A DNA stretch of 64,000 bases from JAEUHO01 sp046350655 (GTDB taxonomy: Bacteria; Planctomycetota; PLA2; JAEUHO01), in the NCBI GenBank assembly GCA_046350655.1, contig JAXMAB010000007.1, positions 62,001 to 126,000 on the forward strand. Reading direction: 5' to 3'. A program made the position numbers and the translations under genes. Within the stretch, counting starts at the first letter, position 1, and each line of letters starts with the position of its first letter. Below are positions 44,063 to 52,455 of the stretch, piece after piece. The notes beneath the pieces are model-generated. The model made no database searches. It had not been told where the DNA came from and saw nothing but the letters and a program-made list of their open reading frames with translations.

Positions 44063-44105
44063 ACGCGAGGCCCCGCGGCGCCTGCGGGCGCGCGGGCCTC
44101 GCGGT
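44063..44105. repeat. Inverted pair of dispersed words between convergent genes
   Basis: CGCGAGGCCC (44064-44073) and GGGCCTCGCG (44094-44103) make a 10-bp stem with a 20-nt loop. The right arm is an exact ACC-type word (44093-44105, minus); the left arm differs in its last base. Confidence 0.7.
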
Positions 44106-44122
44106 CCCGGAGGGGGGATGCG

Positions 44123-44326
44123 TCAGGAGGGCGGCTTCTCCTTCTTGTGGCGGCGCACCGCGTCGCGCAGCAGCCACTCGAGGTGGCCGTTGAGCGACCG
44201 CAGCTCCTGGTCGGCCCAGGCCTTGAGGTCGTCGAGGAGCGCCGCCGGCACGCGGAGGAGGAACGCCTTGCGCTCCTCGCCGCCGCGGGCCGGGGCGTCG
44301 TCGGGGGGAGGCCGCGGGTCGGCCAC
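44123..44326 (-). CDS. Arc/MetJ-type ribbon-helix-helix protein
   Basis: The 67-residue protein has an RHH core: beta strand KAFLLRVP, helix AALLDDLKAWADQ, and helix LNGHLEWLLRDAVRRHK. The strand-helix-helix layout and length match Arc-type repressors that bind DNA as dimers of dimers. It follows the SPFH gene by 3 bp. The natural candidate target is the 24-bp palindrome at the SPFH promoter, which would make this an autoregulated operon. That link is an inference. Confidence 0.8.
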   Translation of the reverse strand: MADPRPPPDDAPARGGEERKAFLLRVPAALLDDLKAWADQELRSLNGHLEWLLRDAVRRHKKEKPPS

Positions 44327-44329
44327 GGG

Positions 44330-45271
44330 CTAGCCGTACATCGTGCCGGTGTTGACGACGGGCGTGGGGTTCTCGTGGGCGCAGAGCACCACGAGGAGGT
44401 TCTGCACCATCTGCGCGCGGCGCTCGTCGTCGAGGACGACGACCTTCTTCTCGTTGAGCATCTCGAGCGCGTGCTCGACCATGCCGACCGCGCCCTCCAC
44501 GATCTTCTGGCGCGCCGCGATCACGGCGGAGGCCTGCTGGCGCTGGAGCATCGCGCCGGCGATCTCGGCGGCGTAGGCGAGGTGCGAGAGGCGCGCCTCG
44601 AGGACCTCGACGCCGGCGCGGCGAAGGCGCTCGTCCAGCGCGTGCTCGAGCTCCTTCGCGACCTGGTCGCGGCTGCCGCGGAGCGACGTGGTCGTCTCGG
44701 CGGTGTGGCCCTCGTCGTAGGGATGGCGGCTGGCGAGGTCGCGGATGGCGGCCTCGCTCTGCGTCTCGACGAAGGACTCGTAGGCCTCGACGTCGAAGAG
44801 CGCCTGGGCGGTGTCGCGCACCTGCCAGACGACGACGGCCGCGATGTCGATCGGGTTGCCGACGAGGTCGTTGACCTTGAGCGTCTTGCCGTTGAGCGTG
44901 TGCGCGCGCAGCGAGACCTTGCGCTTGGTCGTGAACGGGTTCGTCCACCAGAAGCCGGCGCGGCGCTCGGTGCCGCGGTACGTCCCGAAGAGGACGAGCA
45001 CGCGGGAGTCGTTGGGGCTCACGACGAAGAAGCCGCAGACCGTGAGGACGAACGTGACCAGGAGCGCGAGGCCGGCGACGACGCAGACGACCGCCGCCGC
45101 GACGTTGCGCTCGACGGCGCCGACGAGGACGAAGGAGCCGATGGCGGCGAGGAGGGCCACGGCCGCGAAGGCGAGCATGGTGAAGCCGCCGCGGGCCCGG
45201 AACTCGCGCTCCAGGGACGCGGGGCGGCTGGGGGCGCGATCGACGGGAGGGACGGGGAGGGAGGTGTTCAT
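44330..45271 (-). CDS. SPFH-domain (flotillin/stomatin-like) membrane protein
   Basis: The 313-residue protein has two N-terminal membrane helices (about residues 31-51 and 58-82), then an SPFH domain (GFFVVSPNDSRVLVLFGTYRGTERRAGFWWTNPF, VAAVVVWQVRDTAQALFDVEAYESFV) and a coiled region (QQASAVIAARQKIVEGAVGMVEHALEML). SPFH proteins form membrane rafts or rings that organise proteases and transporters. The ATG at 45271 has no Shine-Dalgarno sequence; TATCAT ends 6 nt upstream, so the mRNA should be leaderless. The downstream RHH gene is probably its regulator. Confidence 0.88.
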   Translation of the reverse strand: MNTSLPVPPVDRAPSRPASLEREFRARGGFTMLAFAAVALLAAIGSFVLVGAVERNVAAAVVCVVAGLALLVTFVLTVCGFFVVSPNDSRVLVLFGTYRGTERRAGFWWTNPFTTKRKVSLRAHTLNGKTLKVNDLVGNPIDIAAVVVWQVRDTAQALFDVEAYESFVETQSEAAIRDLASRHPYDEGHTAETTTSLRGSRDQVAKELEHALDERLRRAGVEVLEARLSHLAYAAEIAGAMLQRQQASAVIAARQKIVEGAVGMVEHALEMLNEKKVVVLDDERRAQMVQNLLVVLCAHENPTPVVNTGTMYG

Positions 45272-45294
45272 ATCGGAATGATATCACCGCGATA
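45271..45294. promoter_or_regulatory. 24-bp operator-like palindrome over the SPFH start and -10 box
   Basis: The dyad TATCG-GAA-TGATATCA-CCG-CGATA is perfect outside the two 3-bp spacers. It is an A/T-rich island in very GC-rich DNA. It covers the -10 box and touches the start codon, so a bound protein should block transcription. Confidence 0.7.
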
Positions 45295-45305
45295 GCCCCC
45301 GTCCA
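45278..45305 (-). promoter_or_regulatory. Promoter of the SPFH-RHH pair
   Basis: On the minus strand TGGACG (45300-45305) is followed after 16 nt by TATCAT (45278-45283). TATCAT ends 6 nt before the ATG. Confidence 0.6.
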
Positions 45306-45380
45306 GTCCGCGGACGCGGCCCCGCGTCGGACGCTCGTAGCCCGTTACCATCCGGCCACTTACGTCCGAGGAGGTCCGGC

Positions 45381-47633
45381 ATGAACGTCCGCAACCTGGG
45401 GGTGCTGCTGGCCACGGGAGCGGCGCTGGCCGCGGGGGTGGCGGCGCCCGGCGGGTGGGTCGCCGCGGCCCGGGCCGCCGACGCCCCGGCGCCGGCGGTC
45501 GCGCCGGGAGCCGTCGAGCGCCTCGACCTCGTGCGGATCCTCGACGTCGAGCTGCGGCGGGGCGACCCGGCGATGATCGAGCCGTTCGTCGCGCGGGCCG
45601 CGGGATCGGCGGCGCGACGGCGCGCGATCCTGGCACTCGGGCGGATCGGCGACCGGCCCGGCGTCGAGGCGCGGCTGCGGGCGCTGCTGCGCGGCGACGA
45701 CGTCGACCTCGACGTGATCGCGCGCGCGGCCGGCCTGTCGGAGCTGCCCGCGCTGGTGCCGGAGCTGCTCGCGCACCTGCCCGCGAAGCCGGGCGGGGAC
45801 GACGAACCGCCCGCGGCGCTGGCCGAGGTGCTCGTCGCGATCGGCCGGCTCAAGGACGCGCGCGCGGTCGGGTACGTGCGCCCGTGGATCGCGTCGAAGT
45901 CCCCCGCGCTCGCGCGGGCCGCGCTCGACGCGGCGATGCGGCTCGGCGACGACACGGCGTTCGAGGACGCGATCGGGGCGCTCGGCGCGACGGACGCCGG
46001 CGTGCGCCGCGCGGCCGCGTTCACGACGTGGCGCCTGTCGGGCGCGCGCCGGAAGGCCCGCGGCGGCGACGCGTGGGCCGGCGACGCCGCGCTCGCCGCC
46101 CGACTCGAGGGCCCCGCGACGACCGACCCCGACCTCGACGTGCGGATGGCGCTCCTGCGCGCGCTCAACAACCTCACGCCGCGCGAGCTCGTCCCCGGCG
46201 CCGAGGGCCTCGGGAGGACCGCCGCGCTCCTCATCGCCGCCACCGCCGACCCGTCGCCGCGCATCGCGGCCGACGTCGTGTTCCGCCTCGGCGCCGTCCA
46301 CGCGGGCCCCGCCGTCGTGGACGCGCTCGGGAAGGCCGCGGCGCACGCCGACCCGCTGGTGCGCGAGACCGCCCTCGACGCGCTCGAGGGCCAGAAGGAC
46401 GACGCCGCGAAGATCGCGTACGTCCTCGCGATGGAGCGGGCGCGCACCGAGGCCGACCGCGCCGACGTGGCAGTCCTCGGCAAGATGTGGGTGGACGGCG
46501 TCGACGCGCCGCCCGCGCCGCCGGGCCCGCTCGTGACGCCGGTGCCCGACACCGCCGCCGTGCGCCGCGCGTTGCGCGCGCTCGCGCGCGACGCGACGCC
46601 GCCGAACCGCCTTCGCCTGAAGGCCTACCTCGCGCGCGCCGACCTCCCCACCGCGCTGCGCGCGTTCCTGCTCGACGCGATCGCCGACGACGCCGCGGCG
46701 GGCGACTGGGCCGCGACCGCGACCGCCGCGACCAAGGACGCCGACCCGATCGTCCGCGGGACGGCGGCCGCGGTGCTGCTCAAGGCGACGGCCGGCGTCG
46801 ACGACCCGGCCGCGCGCGCGCCGCACGAGGAGGCCGTCGTCGCCGCGTACGACCGCGACGCCACGCGCGTCGGCGCCGACGCGCGGGCCGGCATCCTCGA
46901 GGCGCTCCCCGACGGCCTACCGAAGGCGGGCCTCTCCGCCGCGCTCAAGGCCCTCCTCGACCGCGGCCTCGTCGACCCCGCGCCGACGGTCCGCCGCGCC
47001 GCGCGCGCGACGCTCGGCAAGCTCGCGCCCAAGGACCCGCGCCTCGCGACCCCGGACCCCGTCGCGAACGACTGGCGCGGCCTCCCCCGCCCGAAGGCCC
47101 CGCTCCTCGGCCTCGACCTCACCCAGGGCGGCCCGTGGCTCTCGGTCGAGGAGATCCTCCGCCTGAACGACGCGATCGTCGAGCGCGGCGCGCGCGTCGT
47201 GCTCGAGACGAACCGCGGCGCGATCGAGCTCGCTCCCGCCGCCGCCGACGAGGCGCCGGTGCACGTCGCCAACCTCTTCCTCTGCGCGGCGGCGGGCGTC
47301 TACGACGGCACGCCGTGGCACCGCGTGGTGCCCGCGTTCGTGATCCAGGGCGGCGACCCGCGCGGCGACGGCAGCGGCGACGCCGGCTACTCGCTCCCCG
47401 ACGAGATCACCGAGGTCCCCTTCCTCCGCGGCGTGCTCGGGATGCCGAAGTCGACGAAGGACACGGGCGGCTGCCAGCTCTTCCTCATGCACTGCGCGGC
47501 GCCGCACCTCGACGGCGGCTACACGGCCTACGGCCGCGCGACCGACGACGCGAGCCTCGCGACGATCGACCGCATCATCGTCGGCGACCGCATCCTCAAG
47601 GCCCGCGTCGTCGACGCCACCCCGCCCCGCTGA
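45381..47633 (+). CDS. Secreted HEAT-repeat protein with C-terminal cyclophilin domain
   Basis: The 750-residue protein has a signal peptide (LLATGAALAAGVAAPGGWVAAARA). About 530 residues of HEAT repeats follow (RRRAILALGRIGDRPGVEARLRALL; LVRETALDALEGQKDD; TVRRAARATLGKLAPKDP). The cyclophilin-type peptidyl-prolyl isomerase occupies about residues 605-740 (YDGTPWHRVVPAFVIQGGDPRGDGSG, RGVLGMPKSTKDTGGCQLFLMHCAAPHLDGGYTAYGR). It should act as a folding helper in the envelope, with HEAT repeats binding clients. GAGGAGGT precedes the ATG, and TACCAT at 45346 may be the -10. It is divergent from the SPFH gene. Confidence 0.85.
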   Translation: MNVRNLGVLLATGAALAAGVAAPGGWVAAARAADAPAPAVAPGAVERLDLVRILDVELRRGDPAMIEPFVARAAGSAARRRAILALGRIGDRPGVEARLRALLRGDDVDLDVIARAAGLSELPALVPELLAHLPAKPGGDDEPPAALAEVLVAIGRLKDARAVGYVRPWIASKSPALARAALDAAMRLGDDTAFEDAIGALGATDAGVRRAAAFTTWRLSGARRKARGGDAWAGDAALAARLEGPATTDPDLDVRMALLRALNNLTPRELVPGAEGLGRTAALLIAATADPSPRIAADVVFRLGAVHAGPAVVDALGKAAAHADPLVRETALDALEGQKDDAAKIAYVLAMERARTEADRADVAVLGKMWVDGVDAPPAPPGPLVTPVPDTAAVRRALRALARDATPPNRLRLKAYLARADLPTALRAFLLDAIADDAAAGDWAATATAATKDADPIVRGTAAAVLLKATAGVDDPAARAPHEEAVVAAYDRDATRVGADARAGILEALPDGLPKAGLSAALKALLDRGLVDPAPTVRRAARATLGKLAPKDPRLATPDPVANDWRGLPRPKAPLLGLDLTQGGPWLSVEEILRLNDAIVERGARVVLETNRGAIELAPAAADEAPVHVANLFLCAAAGVYDGTPWHRVVPAFVIQGGDPRGDGSGDAGYSLPDEITEVPFLRGVLGMPKSTKDTGGCQLFLMHCAAPHLDGGYTAYGRATDDASLATIDRIIVGDRILKARVVDATPPR

Positions 47634-47740
47634 CCGCCGCCCGGCGGACCGCCGCTCCCCCGCCCGCGCACCCCCACACACCCCCGCGCACCCCCCGCTC
47701 CGACCGCGCCCTCTCCCCGGTCCGCGGTCGCGTTCCCGGG

Positions 47741-47753
47741 ACCGCGAGGCCCG
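47741..47753 (+). repeat. Dispersed word, ACC-type copy before tRNA-Lys
   Basis: It reads GGGACCGCGAGGCCCG and lies about 100 bp before the tRNA-Lys promoter. The rest of the gap 47634-47842 is C-rich with no gene visible. Confidence 0.8.
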
Positions 47754-47842
47754 CTGCGCGGCGGGTCTGGCGAGCCGCCGGCCGCGGCGAACGGATCCGT
47801 CCGGTTTCGGGGGGGTAGGCGCCCCCCCACCCGGGCCGATCC

Positions 47843-47870
47843 TTGTCAGCCGGGGGGAGGTTCCTACACT
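47843..47870 (+). promoter_or_regulatory. Promoter of tRNA-Lys
   Basis: TTGTCA (47843-47848) and TACACT (47865-47870) are separated by 16 nt; TACACT ends 17 nt before the tRNA. Confidence 0.7.
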
Positions 47871-47887
47871 CGGGCGCTTCGTCGGAT

Positions 47888-47963
47888 GCCCGCTTAGCTC
47901 AGTTGGTAGAGCAGGTGACTCTTAATCACCGGGTCGTAGGTTCGAGTCCTACAGCGGGCACCA
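47888..47963 (+). tRNA. tRNA-Lys (anticodon CTT)
   Basis: The acceptor stem GCCCGCT/AGCGGGC, D-arm, anticodon stem GGTGA/TCACC with loop CTCTTAA (anticodon CTT), T-loop TTCGAGT, A73 and an encoded CCA are all present. Confidence 0.97.
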
Positions 47964-48106
47964 TTTCCTCGCCGGGCTGCGCGTAGCGTGTCGAGGTCGC
48001 CGCAGGGGCGACCCCCACCCCCGGGCGATGCGAGTCGGCGGCACGCCCGCCTCCCACCGGCGTTCGCGCTGGAGGCTCGACGGCCCCACCCACGGACGCG
48101 ACGGCC

Positions 48107-48772
48107 ATGCACCTCGAGCTCGACCACGTGTTCTCGTTCGGGAGCGAGGACGGCCACGAGGCCGCCGCGCTCGAGGCCGGAGGCTTCACGCTGCGGCCCC
48201 CGGGCCGCCATCCGGGCCAGGGCACCGCGAACCGCTGCGTCGCGTTCCCCGACACGTACGTCGAGCTGATCCACCTCGTCGCGCGCCCGGAGGCCGAGAC
48301 GAGCGAGCTGCGCCTCGACCGCCGGTCGGACTTCGCCGTCACGGGCCACTGCCCGTTCGGCATCGGCCTCCGCGCCGTCGTCCCCGACGACGAACGCGCA
48401 CTGTTCCAGGCGTACCGCCCGCCGTGGGGCACGCCGGACTACCCGCCCATGCTGCTCCACCGCACGTGCCTCGAGCACCCCGGCCTGCCCATCGTGTTCG
48501 TGTCGCAGCCGCCGCACGGCGCCACCGTCGACGGCATGCGCCCGGGCGCGTGGCGAAGCCTCACGCCGGCCGCTCTGACGCACCCCTGCGGCGCCACCGG
48601 CATCGCCACCGTCGAGCTCACCGTCCCGGACGCACGCGGCTGGCCGATCGTCCAGCCGCCGCCCCGGGTGACCCTCCGCGCCGGGCCGCGGTTCCACCTG
48701 ACCGTGCGCCTCGCCGGCGCGATGCGCGCCGCCGTCGAGGTGACGCCCTGGTGCACGCTCGCGCCCGCGTGA
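48107..48772 (+). CDS. Glyoxalase-like (VOC) domain protein
   Basis: The 221-residue protein resembles the Glyoxalase_3 type of VOC fold: MHLELDHVFSFGS at the start, HPGQGTANRCVAFPDTYVELIHL and a C-terminal half with TVELTVPDARGWP. The paired beta-alpha-beta-beta-beta modules and the histidine/glutamate positions suggest metal binding, but the substrate is unknown. It is the first gene after tRNA-Lys and is convergent with the membrane gene at 48830. Confidence 0.75.
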   Translation: MHLELDHVFSFGSEDGHEAAALEAGGFTLRPPGRHPGQGTANRCVAFPDTYVELIHLVARPEAETSELRLDRRSDFAVTGHCPFGIGLRAVVPDDERALFQAYRPPWGTPDYPPMLLHRTCLEHPGLPIVFVSQPPHGATVDGMRPGAWRSLTPAALTHPCGATGIATVELTVPDARGWPIVQPPPRVTLRAGPRFHLTVRLAGAMRAAVEVTPWCTLAPA

Positions 48773-48799
48773 GCGGCCCGGGTCCACTCGGGGCTCGGG

Positions 48800-48812
48800 A
48801 CCGCGAGGCCCG
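48800..48812 (+). repeat. Dispersed word, ACC-type copy with extended match
   Basis: With its flanks it reads GGGACCGCGAGGCCCG then CTCGCCGTCG, nearly identical to the copy at 56017 over about 26 bp. Confidence 0.8.
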
Positions 48813-48829
48813 CTCGCCGTCGAGGCCCC

Positions 48830-49486
48830 TCACGCGACGTCGGGGTCCGGCATCGCGGGCACCGCGCCCTCCGCGGCACGCGCCGTGCGCGAGGTGCTCA
48901 CGAAGAAGTGGACGAGCGGCACGAGCATCACGAGCACCAGCAGCACGAACAGCGCCACCGCGGACCCGAGGTCCATCTGCCACGGCGACCCCGTGGCCAT
49001 CGCGACGAGGACCGCGATCTGCACGCCGCCCAGCGGGATCAACCAGACGACGAGGAACAGGAGGAGCGTGGTGCGCCACGAACGCGAGGCCTCCGGAAGG
49101 CCGTGGGCGTCGCACATCCATCGCATCGCCACGCAGAAGAGGGCCGTCGACGCGAACGCGAGGAGCTGCAGGACGGCCACCGCGACCCGCACCGACTCCG
49201 GCCACGGCTGGATGACGTGCTCCCGCACGGCGTCGAGCAGCTCGAGCACGGCCACCGCGATGCAGACGCGCAGCACCGTCGCGTACCGATCGTGGACGCG
49301 GACCGCCAGCAGCCGGACGAGGCCCGCGAGGATCAAGGCCATGCCGACGACGTCGTTGAGGACGTCGAACCGCCATCCGCGGCCGTCCGTGACCGTCGAG
49401 TAATGGACGTCGATCACGCAGAGCAGTCCGCCCCAGAAGATCCAGCGCAGCGGCCGGACCGCCGCCCGCACGTCGTCGTGCCCCAT
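48830..49486 (-). CDS. Multi-pass membrane protein of unknown function
   Basis: The 218-residue protein has about six hydrophobic helices, including WIFWGGLLCVIDV, VVGMALILAGLVRLLAV, VAVAVLQLLAFASTALFCV and LFVLLVLVMLVPLVHFFV. I recognise no family. The ATG at 49486 is preferred over upstream frames because GGAGGAGGT ends 5 nt before it. The region 49487-49605 upstream is non-coding. Confidence 0.65.
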   Translation of the reverse strand: MGHDDVRAAVRPLRWIFWGGLLCVIDVHYSTVTDGRGWRFDVLNDVVGMALILAGLVRLLAVRVHDRYATVLRVCIAVAVLELLDAVREHVIQPWPESVRVAVAVLQLLAFASTALFCVAMRWMCDAHGLPEASRSWRTTLLLFLVVWLIPLGGVQIAVLVAMATGSPWQMDLGSAVALFVLLVLVMLVPLVHFFVSTSRTARAAEGAVPAMPDPDVA

Positions 49487-49635
49487 GCCGACCTCCTCCC
49501 CGGTCGCGTCCGCGGGCGCGACCGATCGTGGTCCCAACGTATCACGGAGCCCGTCGCCACGGACCGTCACGGCCCCCACGCCCCGCCGCCCGTCGCCGGC
49601 GCCGGTACGCTGAGATGTGTCGTCGGAGGTGCCGC

Positions 49636-50550
49636 ATGGGTCGTCGATCGTCGGGTTGCGTCGCCGCGGCGGCCGCGGCCGTCCTCGGGGCGGTCCTCGC
49701 GGCGCCCCGTGTCGCGGGCGACCCCGCGCCCGCCCCCGCGAAGGACTGGCTCGTCGCGCACCTCGAGCGCGAGGCCTCGACCTCGGGGCGCATCGGGTGG
49801 GACGCGTTCGCGCCGGGCTCGTGGGTCGAACGGTCCACCGACCCGGCCCGGACGCCGGGCCCCGCGACGGCGACGGTCGAGGCGACCCGCGTCCGCGAGA
49901 CGCTCGAGGTCCGCGCGCCCGACCGCACGGTGGTGCGAACGCAGTTCCGCCTCGCGCGCGACCGGCGCTGGCCGGAGGGCTCGGCGACGCCGGTCCCGCG
50001 GGTCGCCGCGGCCCCGGGCCAGGTGAAGGAGGAGATCCGCGCGCACGCCGACGTCGTCCGCGACGGCCAGGTCGTGCCCTGCACCGAGCGCGCGCTCCGC
50101 TGGATCGTGGACGGCACCCTCGCCCGGCAACGCGTGCTCTACGCCGACGCGGCCGGGCGGCTCGTCCGGTGGACCCAGGACGACCGCGACGGGTGGACCG
50201 TCACGTACGACGTGCTCCGCGACGACGTGGCGTTCCCGCTCGGCGACCGCGTGCTGACGTGCCGCGAGGTGCGGAAGACGGCGACCGCGGCCGCCATGAA
50301 CGTCGACCTCGCCTCCACCGAGCTCTGGTGCCCCGACGTCCCCGACTTCGTCGTCCGCAGCGAGACCGTGTCCGCCAGCGGACCGCAGGGCGCCCGGACG
50401 ACGACGCCCGCGCAGGTCGTGGTCCTCGTCGCGCTCGAGACGCGCCCCGCCGAGCCGGCGGAGGCGCCGACCCCCGCGCCCGCGACGGCCCCCACCGCGC
50501 CGCCCGCGCCCGCCCCGACGCCGGCGCCCGCGCCGCAGCCCGCGAAATGA
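49636..50550 (+). CDS. Secreted protein of unknown function
   Basis: The 304-residue product has a signal peptide (CVAAAAAAVLGAVLAAPRVAG) followed by about 230 residues of beta-rich sequence (IGWDAFAPGSWVER, ALRWIVDGTLARQRVLYADAAGRLVRW, TVTYDVLRDDVAFPLGDRVLTCREV) and a Pro/Ala/Thr-rich tail. I cannot assign a family. GGAGGT lies 6 nt before the ATG and TACGCT (49606-49611) may be its -10 box. It is convergent with the kinase gene at 50593. Confidence 0.65.
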   Translation: MGRRSSGCVAAAAAAVLGAVLAAPRVAGDPAPAPAKDWLVAHLEREASTSGRIGWDAFAPGSWVERSTDPARTPGPATATVEATRVRETLEVRAPDRTVVRTQFRLARDRRWPEGSATPVPRVAAAPGQVKEEIRAHADVVRDGQVVPCTERALRWIVDGTLARQRVLYADAAGRLVRWTQDDRDGWTVTYDVLRDDVAFPLGDRVLTCREVRKTATAAAMNVDLASTELWCPDVPDFVVRSETVSASGPQGARTTTPAQVVVLVALETRPAEPAEAPTPAPATAPTAPPAPAPTPAPAPQPAK

Positions 50551-50566
50551 GCGGGCGGTCGCGCAC

Positions 50567-50578
50567 CGGGCCTCGCGT
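50567..50578 (-). repeat. Dispersed word between convergent genes
   Basis: The minus strand reads GGTACGCGAGGCCCG. It fills the 42-bp gap between the secreted-protein gene and the Ser/Thr kinase gene. Confidence 0.75.
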
Positions 50579-50592
50579 ACCGGGGCCGGCGT

Positions 50593-52449
50593 TCAGCGCG
50601 GCTTCGCCTCGGTCTCGTACCGCTTCGTGAAGCGGATCTTGCGCGACACGCCCTCGGCCGTCGCGGACGCGGTGAACGACAGCGTGCCGTCGGTCGTCAT
50701 CGACGACGGGAGCGGCCGCGCGAGGTCCCACTCCACGCGGATCCGGCCCGATCCCTCGATCGACGTCAGTTCGATCTCGCGCACGCCCTCGGCCCGCGGC
50801 CCGACCATGTGCTGCGACGGCGACGCGTACTGCACCTCGCCCGCGATCGTGACGCGGTCGCCGTCGCGGGCGACGAGCCGGCACGACAACGTCTCCTGGT
50901 AGCGGACGCCGCCGACCTCGAGGAGCGCCGTCGCGTCCCACTCGGCGCCGGGGCCCACCGGCTCGGCGGGCAACGCCAGCGCGAGGAGGCGCACCATCTC
51001 GTCGAGCCCGCCCCGCGCCTCGGGGGGGACGTCCGCGGCGCCGTCGTAGCGGAGCGCGAGGCGCGTCGCGACGCCGCGGGGCGTCAGCACCGAGGTCCCG
51101 AGCCCCCGCCCGAGCGCGGCGATCGCGCGGTGCACGCGTTCGACGTCGGCGTCGGCCGTGGCCTCGAACGCCGGGACCGCGAGGCGCCAGTCGAGCGTCG
51201 CGCCCTCGGCCGAGACCCCCGCGACGGTGGCGTCCACGTCCTGCGTGACGCGGCTCGTCGTCGTGGCGTCGGGCAGCCCCTCGACGGACCGCGTCATCGA
51301 CTGCATCAGCCCCAGCGCGAGCGCGGACGTCGAGCCCACGGGCGGCGCGACCCGCAGCCGCGCGCGCGGCTCGGCCCCGGGCTTCGCGAGCCGCACGAGG
51401 ACGCCCGGCGTCTCGTCGACGGCCGCGGCACCCGACGCCGCCGGGTCCGCGGCGCGCGGTCGGAGGCCCAGGTACGCGAGGCCCGCCGCGACGACGAGGC
51501 CGACCGCCGCGAAGAGCCCGACGAACGCCGTCGAGCGCCGCGGCACCGGGACGAACGCCTGCGTCGGCGCCGACGCGAGGCCCGCGCGGAAGGCCTCGAC
51601 GAACGCCGCGCACCACGGGAACCGCTGCGCGGGGTCGGTGGAGAGCGCCCGCGCGATCGCCGCGGCGCACGCCTCGGGCAGCGACGGGCACTTCTCGCGG
51701 GCGGACGGCGCGGCGCCCCGGGCCTTGCGTACCACCACCTCGACCGCCGACCCGCGCCCGAACGGCGGCTCGCCGACCAGCGCCTCGTAGACCGTCGACG
51801 CGAGCGCGTACTGGTCGGCCGAGGGCCCCGTGGGCTGGCCGAGGGCCTGCTCCGGCGCCATGTAGACGGGCGAGCCGACGCCGGTGCCGGCCTCGGTCAG
51901 CTCGGGGCCGTCGGCGTCGGGCTCGAGCGCCTTCACGACGCCGAAGTCCGAGAGGAAGACGTGGCCCTGCTCGTCGAAGAGGATGTTGCCGGGCTTCACG
52001 TCGCGGTGCACGACGCCCTGGCCGTGCACGTAGTCGAGCGTCTCCGCCACGCGCTGCAGCCACGGCAGCACCTGCTCGGGCGGGGTCGGGCCGCGCGCGA
52101 TGCGGTCCTCCAGCGAGCCGCCGCCGAGGTACTGCAGGACGAAGAACGGGACCTCGTCCTCCTCGCCCTGCGCGAGGATGCGCACGATGCTCGGGTGCTC
52201 GAGGCGGACGAGCTCGGTGATCTCGCGGCGGAACCGCGCGCGGAAGCCGGGCTCGGCGAGGAACCGGACGTGCGGCACCTTGACGACGACGCGGCGCCCG
52301 AGGTTCTGGTCGTGCGCGAGGTAGACCGCGCCCATGCCGCCCTCCGCGAGGCGGCGGTCCACGCGGTAGGTGCCGAGGAGGGTCCGCCCCTGGAAGTCGA
52401 CGTGGAAGCGCGACGGGACGTCGTCGGAGGGGGCGTCGGGCGCGGGCAC
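50593..52449 (-). CDS. Transmembrane Ser/Thr protein kinase
   Basis: The 618-residue protein has an N-terminal kinase domain (residues about 27-285): glycine loop AEGGMGAVYLA, VVVKVP lysine, VVHRDVKPGNILF catalytic loop, LSDFGVVK and a SPVYMAPEQA P+1 region. One transmembrane helix follows (about 310-330, AFVGLFAAVGLVVAAGLAYLGL), then an extracytoplasmic domain of about 280 residues of unknown fold that could sense an envelope signal. TAGCCT ends exactly 6 nt before the GTG at 52449. Two dispersed words fall inside the gene (51474 and 51573). Confidence 0.88.
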   Translation of the reverse strand: MPAPDAPSDDVPSRFHVDFQGRTLLGTYRVDRRLAEGGMGAVYLAHDQNLGRRVVVKVPHVRFLAEPGFRARFRREITELVRLEHPSIVRILAQGEEDEVPFFVLQYLGGGSLEDRIARGPTPPEQVLPWLQRVAETLDYVHGQGVVHRDVKPGNILFDEQGHVFLSDFGVVKALEPDADGPELTEAGTGVGSPVYMAPEQALGQPTGPSADQYALASTVYEALVGEPPFGRGSAVEVVVRKARGAAPSAREKCPSLPEACAAAIARALSTDPAQRFPWCAAFVEAFRAGLASAPTQAFVPVPRRSTAFVGLFAAVGLVVAAGLAYLGLRPRAADPAASGAAAVDETPGVLVRLAKPGAEPRARLRVAPPVGSTSALALGLMQSMTRSVEGLPDATTTSRVTQDVDATVAGVSAEGATLDWRLAVPAFEATADADVERVHRAIAALGRGLGTSVLTPRGVATRLALRYDGAADVPPEARGGLDEMVRLLALALPAEPVGPGAEWDATALLEVGGVRYQETLSCRLVARDGDRVTIAGEVQYASPSQHMVGPRAEGVREIELTSIEGSGRIRVEWDLARPLPSSMTTDGTLSFTASATAEGVSRKIRFTKRYETEAKPR

Positions 52450-52455
52450 CCCGCG

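Noticed and set aside
45284..46552. A minus-strand Ser/Arg/Ala-rich open frame opposite the HEAT-cyclophilin gene.
   Set aside because: It is the reverse-strand image of the HEAT repeats; the cyclophilin and signal peptide are on the plus strand.
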